A stretch of DNA of 64,000 nt. Source: UBA961 sp049317525. Lineage in GTDB: Bacteria > Bacteroidota > Ignavibacteria > Kapaibacteriales > UBA961. Below, piece by piece: positions 26,413 to 35,898 of the stretch. The position numbers were made by a program, and so were the translations under genes. A model generated the notes under the pieces. It was not told where the DNA came from, ran no database searches, and was given only the letters and a program-made list of their open reading frames with translations. The DNA is taken from contig JBMOIC010000014.1 in NCBI GenBank assembly GCA_049317525.1, positions 6,120 through 70,119 of the forward strand. Direction: 5' to 3'. Every line of letters starts with the position of its first letter. The stretch's first letter is position 1.

Positions 26413-28782
26413 ATGGCAAAAAACTTAGTAATTGTAGAATCTCCAGCCAAGGCTAAAACTATTGAAGGTTATTTAGGTAAAGATTTTACAGTAAAAGCTT
26501 CCATGGGGCATATTCGAGATTTAGCCAAAGGGAATGATGCAATCGATGTTCACAATAATTTTCTACCACATTATATAGTGTCTGAAGGTAAAGAACAAGT
26601 TGTTCAAGAATTAAAAAAACTTGTAAAACAATCTGATATCATTTGGCTTGCTACCGATGAAGATAGAGAAGGCGAGGCCATTGCATGGCATCTTTACGAA
26701 GAATTAAATTTATCTAATAAAATTACTAAACGCTTCGTTTATCATGAGGTTACTAAAAATGCAATTCTTAAAGCTATTGAAAAACCCAGAGAAATAGACA
26801 ATAATTTAGTTAATGCCCAACAGGCTAGACGCATTTTAGATAGATTAGTTGGCTTTGAATTGTCTCCTGTACTATGGCGAAAAGTAAGACCATCTTTATC
26901 TGCTGGCAGGGTTCAATCTGTTGCTGTTAGGCTTATAGTTGAAAGAGAAAGAGAAATCGTAGACTTTTCTTCATCATCAGCCTTTAAAATCTCTGGCTTA
27001 TTTCTGCCTGAACAAGATAATGCGAAGTCATTTATTGCAGAATTACCCAAAAGGCTAGAAACTCAACAACAAGCTGAATCTTTTTTAGTTTCTTGTAAAA
27101 ATGCAAATTTTACTGTTCACTCTATAGAAACAAAACCAGGTAAAAAGTCGCCAGCACCACCTTTTACTACTTCTACTCTACAACAAGAAGCAAGCAGAAA
27201 ATTAGGGCTTTCTATTGACAGAACAATGAGAATTGCCCAACAGTTATATGAAGCCGGCCATATTACATATATGAGAACAGATTCAGTTAATTTATCTGAG
27301 TCTGCAATTAGCCTAGCAATGAATGAAATATCTAATGAATTTGGTGATTCTTATGCCCTGGCTAGACATTACACAAATAAATCTAGTAATGCCCAAGAAG
27401 CCCACGAAGCTATACGTCCTACTGATTTCCATAAACATGCAATTGATTCTGGAAAAGATGAGCAAAGACTCTATGAACTGATTTGGAAAAGAGCAATTGC
27501 ATCGCAAATGGCAGATGCGCAATTAGAGAAAACTACAGCATCAATTCTTATTTCTACAAATAATGAATTTCTTGTAGCAATGGGTGAAGTGATTCGTTTT
27601 GAAGGCTTTTTAAAAGTGTATACAGAATCTCATGATGATGATCAAGAACAAGAAGATTCAAAAAGATTGCCTGCCATGAATAAAGGTGATATCCTCACAA
27701 ATGAGTATTTACAAGCCATTCAGCGATTTCAGAAGCCTGCACCTAGATACACCGAGGCAAGCCTTGTAAAGAAATTAGAAGAACTTGGCATTGGGCGTCC
27801 TAGTACCTATGCACCTACAATTTCTACCATCCAAAAAAGAGATTATGTTGTTAAGGAAAATCGAGATGGTAAAAAAAGAGATTTTACTACATTGATGTTA
27901 AAAGAGAATATTCTCTCTGCCGAAATTAAATCAGAAAATTATGGTGCAGAGAAATCAAAACTGTTCCCTACTGATATTGGTATGGTGGTAAATGATTTTT
28001 TAGTAGAACATTTTGGCAATATTGTAGATTTCAATTTTACTGCAAGTGTTGAAGAGCAATTTGATGAAATTGCTAGAGGCGAATGTGAATGGACTTCAAT
28101 GTTAGAAGGTTTTTACAAACCATTTCATTCAGAAGTTGAAAAAGCATTATCAGGCACTTCAAAAAGAGCAAATACATCTAGATTATTGGGTGTAGATCCA
28201 AATTCTGATTTACAAGTGTATGCAACTATTACTCGATTTGGTTCTGCTGCTCAAATTGGAGAATCTGGTGGTGATATACCTCCCAAATTTGCAAGTTTAA
28301 AAGCTAATCAATCAATTAGTACAATAACTTTAGAAGAAGCACTTGCATTATTTAAATTACCAAGATCACTTGGACTTTTTGAAGAAATGGAAATTAAAGT
28401 AGGTATTGGAAAGTTTGGTCCATATCTTGTTCATAATAAAGTATTTACATCTATTAAACCAGATGATGATCCCTATACAATTGAATTAGATCGTGCTATT
28501 GAATTAATACAAATTAAAAGACAAGATATTGCTTCTAGATTACTGAAAGAATTTCCAAGCCATCCTGAAATTAAAGTGGTAAATGGTCGCTATGGCCCTT
28601 ATATTACTATTGGTAAACAAAATGTAAAAATGCCTAAAGGAACAGACCCTTTGTCTGTTTCTATAGAACAAGCTTTACAATGGGGTGCCGAGCAAGAAAA
28701 ACCCAATAAAACTACCAATGCTAAAGGAAAAAAAGTAGTTTCAAAAAGAAGCACAGCAAAAAAGGCAATCAAAAAGTCTTAG
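26413..28782 (+). CDS. topA: DNA topoisomerase I
   Basis: A 789-residue type IA topoisomerase. The Toprim domain starts VIVESPAKAKTIEGYLG and holds the acidic triad in TDEDREGEAIAWH; the catalytic Tyr is in AGHITYMRTDSVNLS near residue 285. The C-terminal part has Bacteroidota-type repeat modules (FGPYLVHN, GRYGPYITIG) instead of Cys4 zinc ribbons and ends in a Lys-rich tail. It relaxes negative supercoils behind transcription. The stop overlaps the convergent DprE1-like gene by 4 nt. Confidence 0.95.
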   Translation: MAKNLVIVESPAKAKTIEGYLGKDFTVKASMGHIRDLAKGNDAIDVHNNFLPHYIVSEGKEQVVQELKKLVKQSDIIWLATDEDREGEAIAWHLYEELNLSNKITKRFVYHEVTKNAILKAIEKPREIDNNLVNAQQARRILDRLVGFELSPVLWRKVRPSLSAGRVQSVAVRLIVEREREIVDFSSSSAFKISGLFLPEQDNAKSFIAELPKRLETQQQAESFLVSCKNANFTVHSIETKPGKKSPAPPFTTSTLQQEASRKLGLSIDRTMRIAQQLYEAGHITYMRTDSVNLSESAISLAMNEISNEFGDSYALARHYTNKSSNAQEAHEAIRPTDFHKHAIDSGKDEQRLYELIWKRAIASQMADAQLEKTTASILISTNNEFLVAMGEVIRFEGFLKVYTESHDDDQEQEDSKRLPAMNKGDILTNEYLQAIQRFQKPAPRYTEASLVKKLEELGIGRPSTYAPTISTIQKRDYVVKENRDGKKRDFTTLMLKENILSAEIKSENYGAEKSKLFPTDIGMVVNDFLVEHFGNIVDFNFTASVEEQFDEIARGECEWTSMLEGFYKPFHSEVEKALSGTSKRANTSRLLGVDPNSDLQVYATITRFGSAAQIGESGGDIPPKFASLKANQSISTITLEEALALFKLPRSLGLFEEMEIKVGIGKFGPYLVHNKVFTSIKPDDDPYTIELDRAIELIQIKRQDIASRLLKEFPSHPEIKVVNGRYGPYITIGKQNVKMPKGTDPLSVSIEQALQWGAEQEKPNKTTNAKGKKVVSKRSTAKKAIKKS

Positions 28783-30098
28783 GCTAGTACCCTTCTGATA
28801 AAGGAAGAACTGATGCATGGGTCTTTATATTGCATAAATCTTTCCCAGTTGGGATAGTATTGTCTAAAGTGTTTTCCACTCATTCTGGCATCTTTAGCAG
28901 GATATACTCTTCCTTTTGCTTCAGCGGTAATACTATCAAAAGCATCCAATAATGTTGCTGTCTTAGCTCCATTCCATGGGAAATCCATTGCTAATGTGAT
29001 TCCTGGTTTTGGAAAAGACATCATACCCCTTGATTGAATACTTCCAAACGTTTTTAACACTACTAAAAATGATCCCTCGCCTGATTTTTTTATTAGAGAT
29101 AATATATCATTTATTGGTTCTATTCCAGATTCAAATGGAATTATATTTTGATATTGAACAAATCCTCTTTTTCCATACATCCTATTCCATTTATGAATAG
29201 CATCTAATGGATAAAAAAATGGCTCATAATGTTGAACACTTGATTTTGCTTTATTCAATTGTTTATGATAATACAATGCATTAAATGCTTTAATTGTAAA
29301 GGTATTAAGTAAAAACCCTGGAGCATCAAATGGAAAAGTAATGCTTTTGGGTGCTTTAATATTATTATTCGAATAGGATTGATCTGCACATGTTCCAGCA
29401 GTAAATAATCCTTTTATATTAGAGGCTGAACCTGAATAACAATCAAACCAAGACACAGAATATTCTTTTTGCATACCCAATGTTTCTGATAAATCAAGAA
29501 ATTCATCAATTCCCTTAAATTTTATACTATCAACATTGATATATGGATTATCAATTTTTTTTAAGGAAAAACATGCTTTTGTAATAATACCTGTTAACCC
29601 TAAACCCCCTATCGTTGCCATATATAATTCTTGATTGATATCTTGCGAGCAATAAAGCTCTTGTTCATCATCACTTCTTAATACATAAAACCATTGGACA
29701 TGATTGCCAAAGTTTCCTGCAGAACTATGATTTTTACCATGAATATCATTGGCAATTGCCCCGCCAACAGTAATAAATCTAGTGCCTGGTGTTACAGGTA
29801 GAAACCAACCTTTAGGAACAATTAATTGGAGAATTGCATCAAAAGTACATCCTGATTCACACTCAATGTTCCCATTGATTGCATCAAAAGAAATTATATT
29901 GTTTAGGGATTTTGTAAGCAATAATGAATGATCATTATTTAAACAGCTATCTCCATAACTTCTTCCCATTCCATATGGTAATAATGAATCATTTTTATGT
30001 ATTTCTTTAAAAGCAAGCAATGTTTCATCATGCCATTTTGGATATATTATTCCACTTGGTGTAGATTTTGGATAAGATCCGAATGATGAATAATTCAT
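28779..30098 (-). CDS. DprE1-like FAD-dependent oxidase
   Basis: A 439-residue oxidase of the VAO/PCMH flavoprotein family. FAD-binding motifs are close to mycobacterial DprE1: GMGRSYGDSCLN, VTPGTRFITVGGAIAND with IHGKNHSSAGNFGNHV, and IGGLGLTGIITKA. DprE1 oxidises polyprenylphosphoryl-ribose to the 2-keto form on the way to the arabinofuranose donor. The segment matching the DprE1 active-site NVCVDF reads TLAMDF here, so the benzothiazinone-reactive Cys appears to be Ala. The gene lies 8 nt behind the HAD-UbiA fusion, which could supply its substrate. No DprE2-like reductase is nearby. Confidence 0.75.
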   Translation of the reverse strand: MNYSSFGSYPKSTPSGIIYPKWHDETLLAFKEIHKNDSLLPYGMGRSYGDSCLNNDHSLLLTKSLNNIISFDAINGNIECESGCTFDAILQLIVPKGWFLPVTPGTRFITVGGAIANDIHGKNHSSAGNFGNHVQWFYVLRSDDEQELYCSQDINQELYMATIGGLGLTGIITKACFSLKKIDNPYINVDSIKFKGIDEFLDLSETLGMQKEYSVSWFDCYSGSASNIKGLFTAGTCADQSYSNNNIKAPKSITFPFDAPGFLLNTFTIKAFNALYYHKQLNKAKSSVQHYEPFFYPLDAIHKWNRMYGKRGFVQYQNIIPFESGIEPINDILSLIKKSGEGSFLVVLKTFGSIQSRGMMSFPKPGITLAMDFPWNGAKTATLLDAFDSITAEAKGRVYPAKDARMSGKHFRQYYPNWERFMQYKDPCISSSFIRRVLA

Positions 30099-30106
30099 TT
30101 TTTATA

Positions 30107-31555
30107 TCACAAAGCAGCTAATAAAACAACAGCAAGAATCAATGAAAACATGATATAACTAAATGAATCTTTTGCCATAAAAATAATAGGATCATCATGC
30201 ATATTTCCCCTATGAGCAATAAGCCATACTCTTAATAACCATATCATAAAGATTGGACATAATATCCATAGTATCAATGGATGATGATATAATATTTTTA
30301 CTTCATTACTATTCATGTATAATGCAAGCACAAGAATAGATATCATGGCCGTGGAAATACCAGCATTTAATAAAATCAATCCATCAGAGGAAGTGTATCC
30401 TCTTCCGGCAATCTGTTTATTATGTTCATCTGCATGTATCAAAACTTCTGTATAGCGTTTTACAAATGCTAAGCTTAAAAAAACAAACATTCCAAAACCT
30501 AATAACCATGGACTTAACACAACATTATTTGCAATACCACCTGCTATAAGCCTTAATGTATATAAAGCAGCTAAAAGAATGACATCAACAATTGCTATCT
30601 TTTTAAAACTGATTGAATACAATGTGGTTAATAGAATATAAACTGTTAATAGTACAGTAAACTCTATGGTTAAAGTTGTAAAACTTATTAAATAAGCTAA
30701 AAGAATCAAAATCGGAATGAATATCAAAGCATGTGGAATAGAAAATGCACCAGAGGCTAATGGCCTATTCTTTTTTCTATGATGTTTTCTATCTGAATCT
30801 AAATCCATTAAATCATTGTAAATATATACAGCTGATGCAGATAAGCTAATACAAAGAAATGCGCACAATGACTGAATAATGACATCATAATTAATAATAT
30901 GAGCTAGTAAACAAGGTATAAAAATGAGTGCATTCTTAATCCATTGATAAACTCTAATTTGTTTAATGATAATCGATACATAGTTTGAAAAAGTAGCATT
31001 TTTTGATACAATATGAACAGTATTACATGATTTTTCAACTTTGCTTACAAGGCCATGTTCTGGTTTAGCAATGATGGCTCTTCCTGATGCATTCCAAACA
31101 GGTATATCTGCATGTGAATTTCCGATATAATCAAATTGCTCAGAATCTGCATACTGAAGTATTGCATCTCTTTTTGAATAGGAAGATAGATTGATAGTAT
31201 CTGAGGAGCTTAACGTATCATCAAAACAATTCAAATAGGAGGATACATTATGGGCTATATCGTGTAAAGCAGCAGTACACAAAATAATTGTAGAGCCATT
31301 TGCTTTTGCTTGCTTTATAGATTCAAGGACATCTTGATTATATGGTAATAAAGAAGGATCTAATGAACCAGCATGTGTAAGACAATATTGTTTGAATGCT
31401 AGTTTTCCTTTAAAGACAGAATATATAAGACCAGGCAAAAGAAAGGGATTTCTGATTACCTTGATAATTTGCTCCCATAATGTGTCAGAATGGATTAAAG
31501 TGCCATCCATATCCACAAAAAGTAGCCGTCTAAATATAATCGTAGAACTTAACAA
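30107..31555 (-). CDS. HAD phosphatase fused to a UbiA-type polyprenyl-phosphate transferase
   Basis: A 482-residue two-domain protein. Residues 1-180 are a HAD hydrolase with the nucleophile motif LLFVDMDGTL (Asp15, Asp17), ILCTAA and GNSHADIPV. Residues 195-482 are a UbiA integral membrane domain with about eight segments and the Mg-diphosphate motif NDLMDLDSDRKHHRKKNRP near residue 253. UbiA relatives of this type transfer 5-phosphoribose from PRPP to a polyprenyl phosphate; the HAD part could then remove the 5-phosphate. The order with the DprE1-like gene supports this. The start appears to be TTG at 31555. A TATTTTTG box lies about 45 nt upstream. Confidence 0.75.
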   Translation of the reverse strand: MLSSTIIFRRLLFVDMDGTLIHSDTLWEQIIKVIRNPFLLPGLIYSVFKGKLAFKQYCLTHAGSLDPSLLPYNQDVLESIKQAKANGSTIILCTAALHDIAHNVSSYLNCFDDTLSSSDTINLSSYSKRDAILQYADSEQFDYIGNSHADIPVWNASGRAIIAKPEHGLVSKVEKSCNTVHIVSKNATFSNYVSIIIKQIRVYQWIKNALIFIPCLLAHIINYDVIIQSLCAFLCISLSASAVYIYNDLMDLDSDRKHHRKKNRPLASGAFSIPHALIFIPILILLAYLISFTTLTIEFTVLLTVYILLTTLYSISFKKIAIVDVILLAALYTLRLIAGGIANNVVLSPWLLGFGMFVFLSLAFVKRYTEVLIHADEHNKQIAGRGYTSSDGLILLNAGISTAMISILVLALYMNSNEVKILYHHPLILWILCPIFMIWLLRVWLIAHRGNMHDDPIIFMAKDSFSYIMFSLILAVVLLAAL

Positions 31556-31726
31556 ATCATGTCCTAAACAGAATAGAATACTATGTAAATAATTTACAAA
31601 AATAATCTAATTTATGTTTTGATATTACAAGATGCAAAAGAATTAGACTGTTTATCAATTTTGTATTTTGCAAACAAGTATTTTTATTGATTATATGAAC
31701 ATTATTTCAATTATAACTGCCTATTC

Positions 31727-33451
31727 ATGCTACTGTCTTTAACTATACATAATTTTATCCTTATTGATAAGATTGAAATCAACTTCAATAAAGGCTTTAC
31801 TGTAATTACTGGAGAAACTGGTTCCGGTAAATCTTTAATAATAGATGCTTTATTGTATTGTTTGGGAGAGCGCTTATCAACTGATATTATAAGGAAACAT
31901 GCAGATAAAGGTTTTGTTGAATCTGTGTTTTCAATCGAGTTAATTCCACATATCAAAGCAATCTTACAAAATAATAACTATGAAGTTAGTCCTCTTTTAA
32001 TCATCAGAAGAGAATTTACAAATAAAGGAACTAGCAGATGTTTCATCAATGATTCTCCAGCTACTCAAAGTTTTGTAAAAGTTATTGCATCTTCATTAGC
32101 AGACTTTCATGGTCAACATGAAAATCAATTATTATTGCATCATGAAAATCATCTTGCAGTATTAGATGCTATTGCTCATCTAGAAACATATATTGATGCA
32201 TATTCACGTTTATGGAATCAACTTCAGCAGTCTATTTTTTTATATCAAGACTTAATCAAAAAAGAATTGCAATTATTAGAAAAGAAAGAATATTCCTTAT
32301 TTCAGTTGCATGAAATTGAAGATATCTCACCTGAACCAACAGAATTATCAGATTTGGAACAACAATTATCTGTAATACAGCATGCAGCTCAACTTTATGA
32401 ATCATCACATAATCTGTATGTACTTTTATATAGTTCAGAGAATTCAGTTAGAGATTCATTGATTAAGTCACAAGTGCTTTTACAACAATTATCAACAATT
32501 GATCAAACTTTTCAGCAATATCTTGATGAATGTACTCAAGCAATAGCAAGTATTACAGAGATTTCTACTTTTGCTTCTGCCTATTGCTCTTCATTAGATT
32601 TCGAAGACAATACTATCAATAGAATTCAAGAGAGATTATCCTTATTATATAGATTAAAAAAGAAATATGGTTCCTATGATTCTATTTTTAATGTTTGGAA
32701 TCAGTTAAAAGAAGATATCCGAATAGCATCACATTTTGATGATGAATTAAGGATAAAGAAAGAGGATATACTGAGAATAAAATCTGAGCTTTCAGTGTTA
32801 GCTCTTGAGCTATCAGAAAAAAGGAATGCTGCAGCATCTACTATAAAGGAATCGATAGAACATACTTTGCAAACTATCGGTATTGAACATCCAGTATTTT
32901 CTGTACAGATACATCAGATACCATCGCTACAGCATGATATTGATGCAATGTCAATTTCAATACATAATAATTATGTAAAAGTAAAAAGTAGTGGAATAGA
33001 TATTGTTGAATTTTTGATAAGTACAAATCCAGGTGAAATACCTAAACCATTATCTAAGGCTGCTTCTGGTGGCGAAATATCAAGAATAATGTTAGCAATT
33101 AAATCAATGATGGCACATATTGATAAAATACCGGTGATTATTTTCGATGAGATTGACACAGGTATTAGCGGAAGAATTGCTCAAAAAGTAGGATTTCTTA
33201 TTCAAGATATTGGTTCAAAACGCCAAGTTATTGCGATTAGCCATTCACCTCAAATAGCTGCCTTAGCTGATAATCATATTTTGGTTCAAAAGAAGATAAT
33301 AGATGATAGAGCATATGTTACAACTACATTATTATCCAACACTGAGAAAATAGAACATATTGCTTCCTTAATTAGTGGCAATAATATAACGCCTTCATCT
33401 TATGAACATGCTCTGGAATTAATTCAAGCAAAAAATACTACTATGAAGTAA
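31727..33451 (+). CDS. recN: DNA repair protein RecN
   Basis: A 574-residue SMC-like ATPase. Walker A GETGSGKS is at residues 29-36, a long coiled-coil region spans about 150-380, and the C-terminal half of the ATPase has the signature KAASGGEISRIMLAIK and Walker B PVIIFDEIDTGISG. RecN organises DNA ends during double-strand-break repair. Slightly longer than E. coli RecN. It begins a plus-strand run with the HD protein (5 nt later) and the ABC ATPase (1 nt after that). Confidence 0.93.
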   Translation: MLLSLTIHNFILIDKIEINFNKGFTVITGETGSGKSLIIDALLYCLGERLSTDIIRKHADKGFVESVFSIELIPHIKAILQNNNYEVSPLLIIRREFTNKGTSRCFINDSPATQSFVKVIASSLADFHGQHENQLLLHHENHLAVLDAIAHLETYIDAYSRLWNQLQQSIFLYQDLIKKELQLLEKKEYSLFQLHEIEDISPEPTELSDLEQQLSVIQHAAQLYESSHNLYVLLYSSENSVRDSLIKSQVLLQQLSTIDQTFQQYLDECTQAIASITEISTFASAYCSSLDFEDNTINRIQERLSLLYRLKKKYGSYDSIFNVWNQLKEDIRIASHFDDELRIKKEDILRIKSELSVLALELSEKRNAAASTIKESIEHTLQTIGIEHPVFSVQIHQIPSLQHDIDAMSISIHNNYVKVKSSGIDIVEFLISTNPGEIPKPLSKAASGGEISRIMLAIKSMMAHIDKIPVIIFDEIDTGISGRIAQKVGFLIQDIGSKRQVIAISHSPQIAALADNHILVQKKIIDDRAYVTTTLLSNTEKIEHIASLISGNNITPSSYEHALELIQAKNTTMK

Positions 33452-33456
33452 ATCCT

Positions 33457-34056
33457 ATGTATCATCTATCTACATATAGTTCAAGTGAATTAGAATTAGA
33501 CATTACTTCTTATATGAAGCCATTAGAAGTACACAAAGTTCTTAGTGCTTATGAAATGGCTGAACATGTTCATCAGTTTCAAATCAGAAACGATAATTCC
33601 CCTTACTTTTATCATTGTGCAAGAGTTTGTAAAATTGTTGTTAAAGAGTTATCTATTTTTGATCCAGACTTATTAATAGCAGCATTAACTCATGATATAT
33701 TAGAAGATTCTAAAGACTTAAACCATGAGGTATTAGCCTATAATTTTGGGGCTTATGCTGCATATATAGTTCAAGTATTAACCAAAGACTTACAAAAGCA
33801 CATATTAGATCCTGATTCAGTAGAAAAAGAACATATTCAGTTATTAAAGCAATCAACTACAGATTGTTTAATTATAAAATTAGCTGCCAGACTTGATAAT
33901 TTTAGATGTTTAGACTTTAATCTTAAGAAGAATCCATTAACATATGTAAATAAAACTACCGATTTATATTTACCATTAGCAGATGCATCTAATAATGAAC
34001 ATCTATTTGTTCTAGCAAGCGAAATTAGAAAAGAAAGAAACAAATTTTTAGGATGA
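33457..34056 (+). CDS. Rel/SpoT-like HD-domain protein (small alarmone hydrolase-like)
   Basis: A 199-residue HD-domain protein without synthetase, TGS or ACT parts. The metal-site residues His53 (YFYHCARV) and His79-Asp80 (LTHDILEDS, with the following ED pair) match the hydrolase domain of Rel/SpoT. The fourth ligand, the Asp in the family motif KLADRLxN, is replaced by Ala: this protein has KLAARLDN, with Ala143. It may be a weakened (p)ppGpp hydrolase, act on another nucleotide, or use Asp146. It lies between recN and an ABC ATPase with almost no gaps. Confidence 0.7.
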   Translation: MYHLSTYSSSELELDITSYMKPLEVHKVLSAYEMAEHVHQFQIRNDNSPYFYHCARVCKIVVKELSIFDPDLLIAALTHDILEDSKDLNHEVLAYNFGAYAAYIVQVLTKDLQKHILDPDSVEKEHIQLLKQSTTDCLIIKLAARLDNFRCLDFNLKKNPLTYVNKTTDLYLPLADASNNEHLFVLASEIRKERNKFLG

Positions 34057-34057
34057 T

Positions 34058-34834
34058 ATGCTACAAACATCAATCGAAATACATGATTTAACTGTAAGTT
34101 ATCAAAATAAGCCAGTATTATGGGGTATTGATTGTCATATACCACTCCATCAGTTAACTGCTTTAATTGGACCTAATGGAGCGGGTAAATCTACTCTACT
34201 TAAGTCTATGATGGGTTTAATCCCTATTGCTTCTGGATTCGTACATTTTAATGGAAAAACAATTGATTCAATGCGGAAATATATTAGTTATATGCCGCAA
34301 AGAGAATCTGTTGATTGGGATTTTCCAATTTCTGTACAAGAAGTAGTTATGATGGGGAGATATTCTAAATTAGGTTTATTCAAAAAACCAAGAGAAGCAG
34401 ATCATCTAATAGTTCAAGAATGCTTAAGAAAAGTTGAAATGGAAAAGTTTGCTGACAGACAAATTTCTCGTTTATCTGGGGGACAACAACAAAGAGTATT
34501 CATGGCTAGAGCAATTGCACAAGATACAGATTTTTACTTGATGGATGAACCCTTTTCAGGTGTTGATGCTGCTACAGAAATTACTTTACTGGAAGTTCTA
34601 AAACAAATGAGAGATAATGGCAAAACAATCATTGTAGTTCATCATGATGTTCAAGCTGTAGCCGAACATTTTGATAATGCCCTTTTATTAAATTTAAGAA
34701 AAACTGCAATGGGAAGTGTTAAAGAAGTATTAACAGAACAAAATTTGCAACAAACCTATGGGGGGAAACTGCAAATACTATCTGATGTGGGACATTTATT
34801 ATCCGTTGAACAGAAAAAAACACGTCTAAGGTAA
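34058..34834 (+). CDS. Metal (Mn/Zn) ABC transporter ATP-binding protein
   Basis: A 258-residue ABC ATPase. Walker A is GPNGAGKST at 38-46, the signature LSGGQQQR near 140, Walker B FYLMDEPFSGVD, and the H-loop VVHHD. The segment YMPQRESVDWDFPISVQEVVMMGRY is that of the ZnuC/MntA-type metal importers. Its natural partner is the permease-DtxR fusion at 20437, since no permease gene adjoins it. Starts 1 nt after the HD gene; ends at a hairpin shared with the convergent ribosomal protein gene. Confidence 0.82.
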   Translation: MLQTSIEIHDLTVSYQNKPVLWGIDCHIPLHQLTALIGPNGAGKSTLLKSMMGLIPIASGFVHFNGKTIDSMRKYISYMPQRESVDWDFPISVQEVVMMGRYSKLGLFKKPREADHLIVQECLRKVEMEKFADRQISRLSGGQQQRVFMARAIAQDTDFYLMDEPFSGVDAATEITLLEVLKQMRDNGKTIIVVHHDVQAVAEHFDNALLLNLRKTAMGSVKEVLTEQNLQQTYGGKLQILSDVGHLLSVEQKKTRLR

Positions 34835-34841
34835 ATAAAAA

Positions 34842-34868
34842 AATGGCGTATTGATTAGATACGCCATT
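34842..34868 (-). terminator. Terminator hairpin between the ABC ATPase and the 31-aa ribosomal protein gene
   Basis: A perfect 10-bp stem (AATGGCGTAT/ATACGCCATT) with a 7-nt loop. On the minus strand it is followed by a T-rich run, so it is a strong terminator for the minus-strand operon; on the plus strand the tail is weaker. Confidence 0.8.
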
Positions 34869-34871
34869 ATA

Positions 34872-34967
34872 CTACCGATTCTTTTTCTTGTGACGATTTT
34901 TACGCAGACGCTTTTTGCGCTTGTGCGTAGCCATTTTATGGCGTTTACGTTTTTTTCCGCAAGGCAT
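34872..34967 (-). CDS. bS22/COX24-like 31-residue ribosomal protein (AURKAIP1/COX24 domain)
   Basis: A very short, extremely basic protein that begins MPCGKKRKRHKMATHKRKKR and ends with an RKNRHKKKNR tail. It matches the Bacteroidota AURKAIP1/COX24 family (relatives of mitochondrial mS38 and mycobacterial bS22), which binds the small ribosomal subunit. Start and stop are clear, and a terminator hairpin follows 3 nt after the stop codon. It is the last gene of a probable HU-TPR-bS22 run, 30 nt behind the TPR gene. Confidence 0.8.
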   Translation of the reverse strand: MPCGKKRKRHKMATHKRKKRLRKNRHKKKNR

Positions 34968-34997
34968 AGTTTACTCCGCTAAATAAAAGTGATAAAA

Positions 34998-35471
34998 TTA
35001 TTGTTTTATTGATTGCAATTCATTCAATATGGAAACAGCTTTTTGTGAAATCTCCGGGGAACTTGATGTTTGTGAACATTTCGTTAACCAGATTTTTGCA
35101 TTTGTTAGATCTTTTCTCTGATAATATATGACTGCTATATTAAATAGAGCAAATGCATTATTACTTTCTTTACTAATAATAGATTTTAATATTTGTATAC
35201 CTTCATCTGACCTTCCAATATTATGTAATGAATAACCATAATCAATCATCACACTTACATTGGTATTGTCGAATATGTCAATATAGCGCTTATAAAGTGA
35301 ACTAGCTGCCCGATAATCATTCCTATCATAAGCTTCATTAGCTAATGTAAGCGTTCTTTCTTTATTAGGTTTTGCTTGTTCAATATTATATCTGGAAATT
35401 CCATAAGATAAGCCAGATATAGAAAGTACCGTAATTCCAGAAATGATCATTAATGATACTTTAGATAGCAC
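34998..35471 (-). CDS. TPR-repeat protein with N-terminal membrane anchor
   Basis: A 157-residue protein: one hydrophobic segment (about 6-27), then about three tetratricopeptide-like helix pairs (LANEAYDRNDYRAASSLYKR, DYGYSLHNIGRSDEGIQIL, NIAVIYYQRKDLTNAKIWL). No enzyme motif. It is likely an adaptor facing the periplasm or cytoplasm; the partner is unknown. It lies between HU and the 31-aa ribosomal protein with short gaps (45 and 30 nt), so expression with them is likely. Confidence 0.65.
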   Translation of the reverse strand: MLSKVSLMIISGITVLSISGLSYGISRYNIEQAKPNKERTLTLANEAYDRNDYRAASSLYKRYIDIFDNTNVSVMIDYGYSLHNIGRSDEGIQILKSIISKESNNAFALFNIAVIYYQRKDLTNAKIWLTKCSQTSSSPEISQKAVSILNELQSIKQ

Positions 35472-35516
35472 TATATAAAACCTTTAAGTACTTGATATCA
35501 ATCTAAATTGTGAATT

Positions 35517-35852
35517 TTACTTTTTAGCTTTAGTAGCTGTTTTTTTAATAGCAGTTGAATTATCATTGGATTTCAATAATACATCAACCTTTGATTGAAA
35601 ATCTGGAGAAGCTTTAAATACTGGTACATATCTCTTGTCTAGTGCAACTGGAACACCAGTTCTTGGATTTCTGGCCATTCTAGATTTACGGCTTTTTACA
35701 GAAAATACACCAAAACCACGTAATTCTATGCGCCCACCATTGGCTAAGATATCCATAACTGAAGAAAAAACACCTTCTACAACTGCTTTAGTTTCAACTT
35801 TGGTGAGGCCGGTTTGTGCGGCAATTTGCTCGACTATGTCTGCTTTAGTCAT
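35517..35852 (-). CDS. HU/IHF-family DNA-binding protein
   Basis: A 111-residue nucleoid protein. MTKADIVEQIAAQTGLTK opens the helical dimer part; GRIELRGFGVFSVKSRKSR and NPRTG form the beta arms with the Pro-containing DNA-intercalating tip (RNPRTGVPV). The C-terminal 20 residues are a Lys/Ala-rich extension (TAIKKTATKAKK). The start at 35852 matches the family; the frame is open further up. A TATCTTTG box 47 nt upstream is a likely promoter. Confidence 0.9.
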   Translation of the reverse strand: MTKADIVEQIAAQTGLTKVETKAVVEGVFSSVMDILANGGRIELRGFGVFSVKSRKSRMARNPRTGVPVALDKRYVPVFKASPDFQSKVDVLLKSNDNSTAIKKTATKAKK

Positions 35853-35898
35853 TGTACTCACAACAACATTAATGAACAAAATATGATACTGACAGCAA

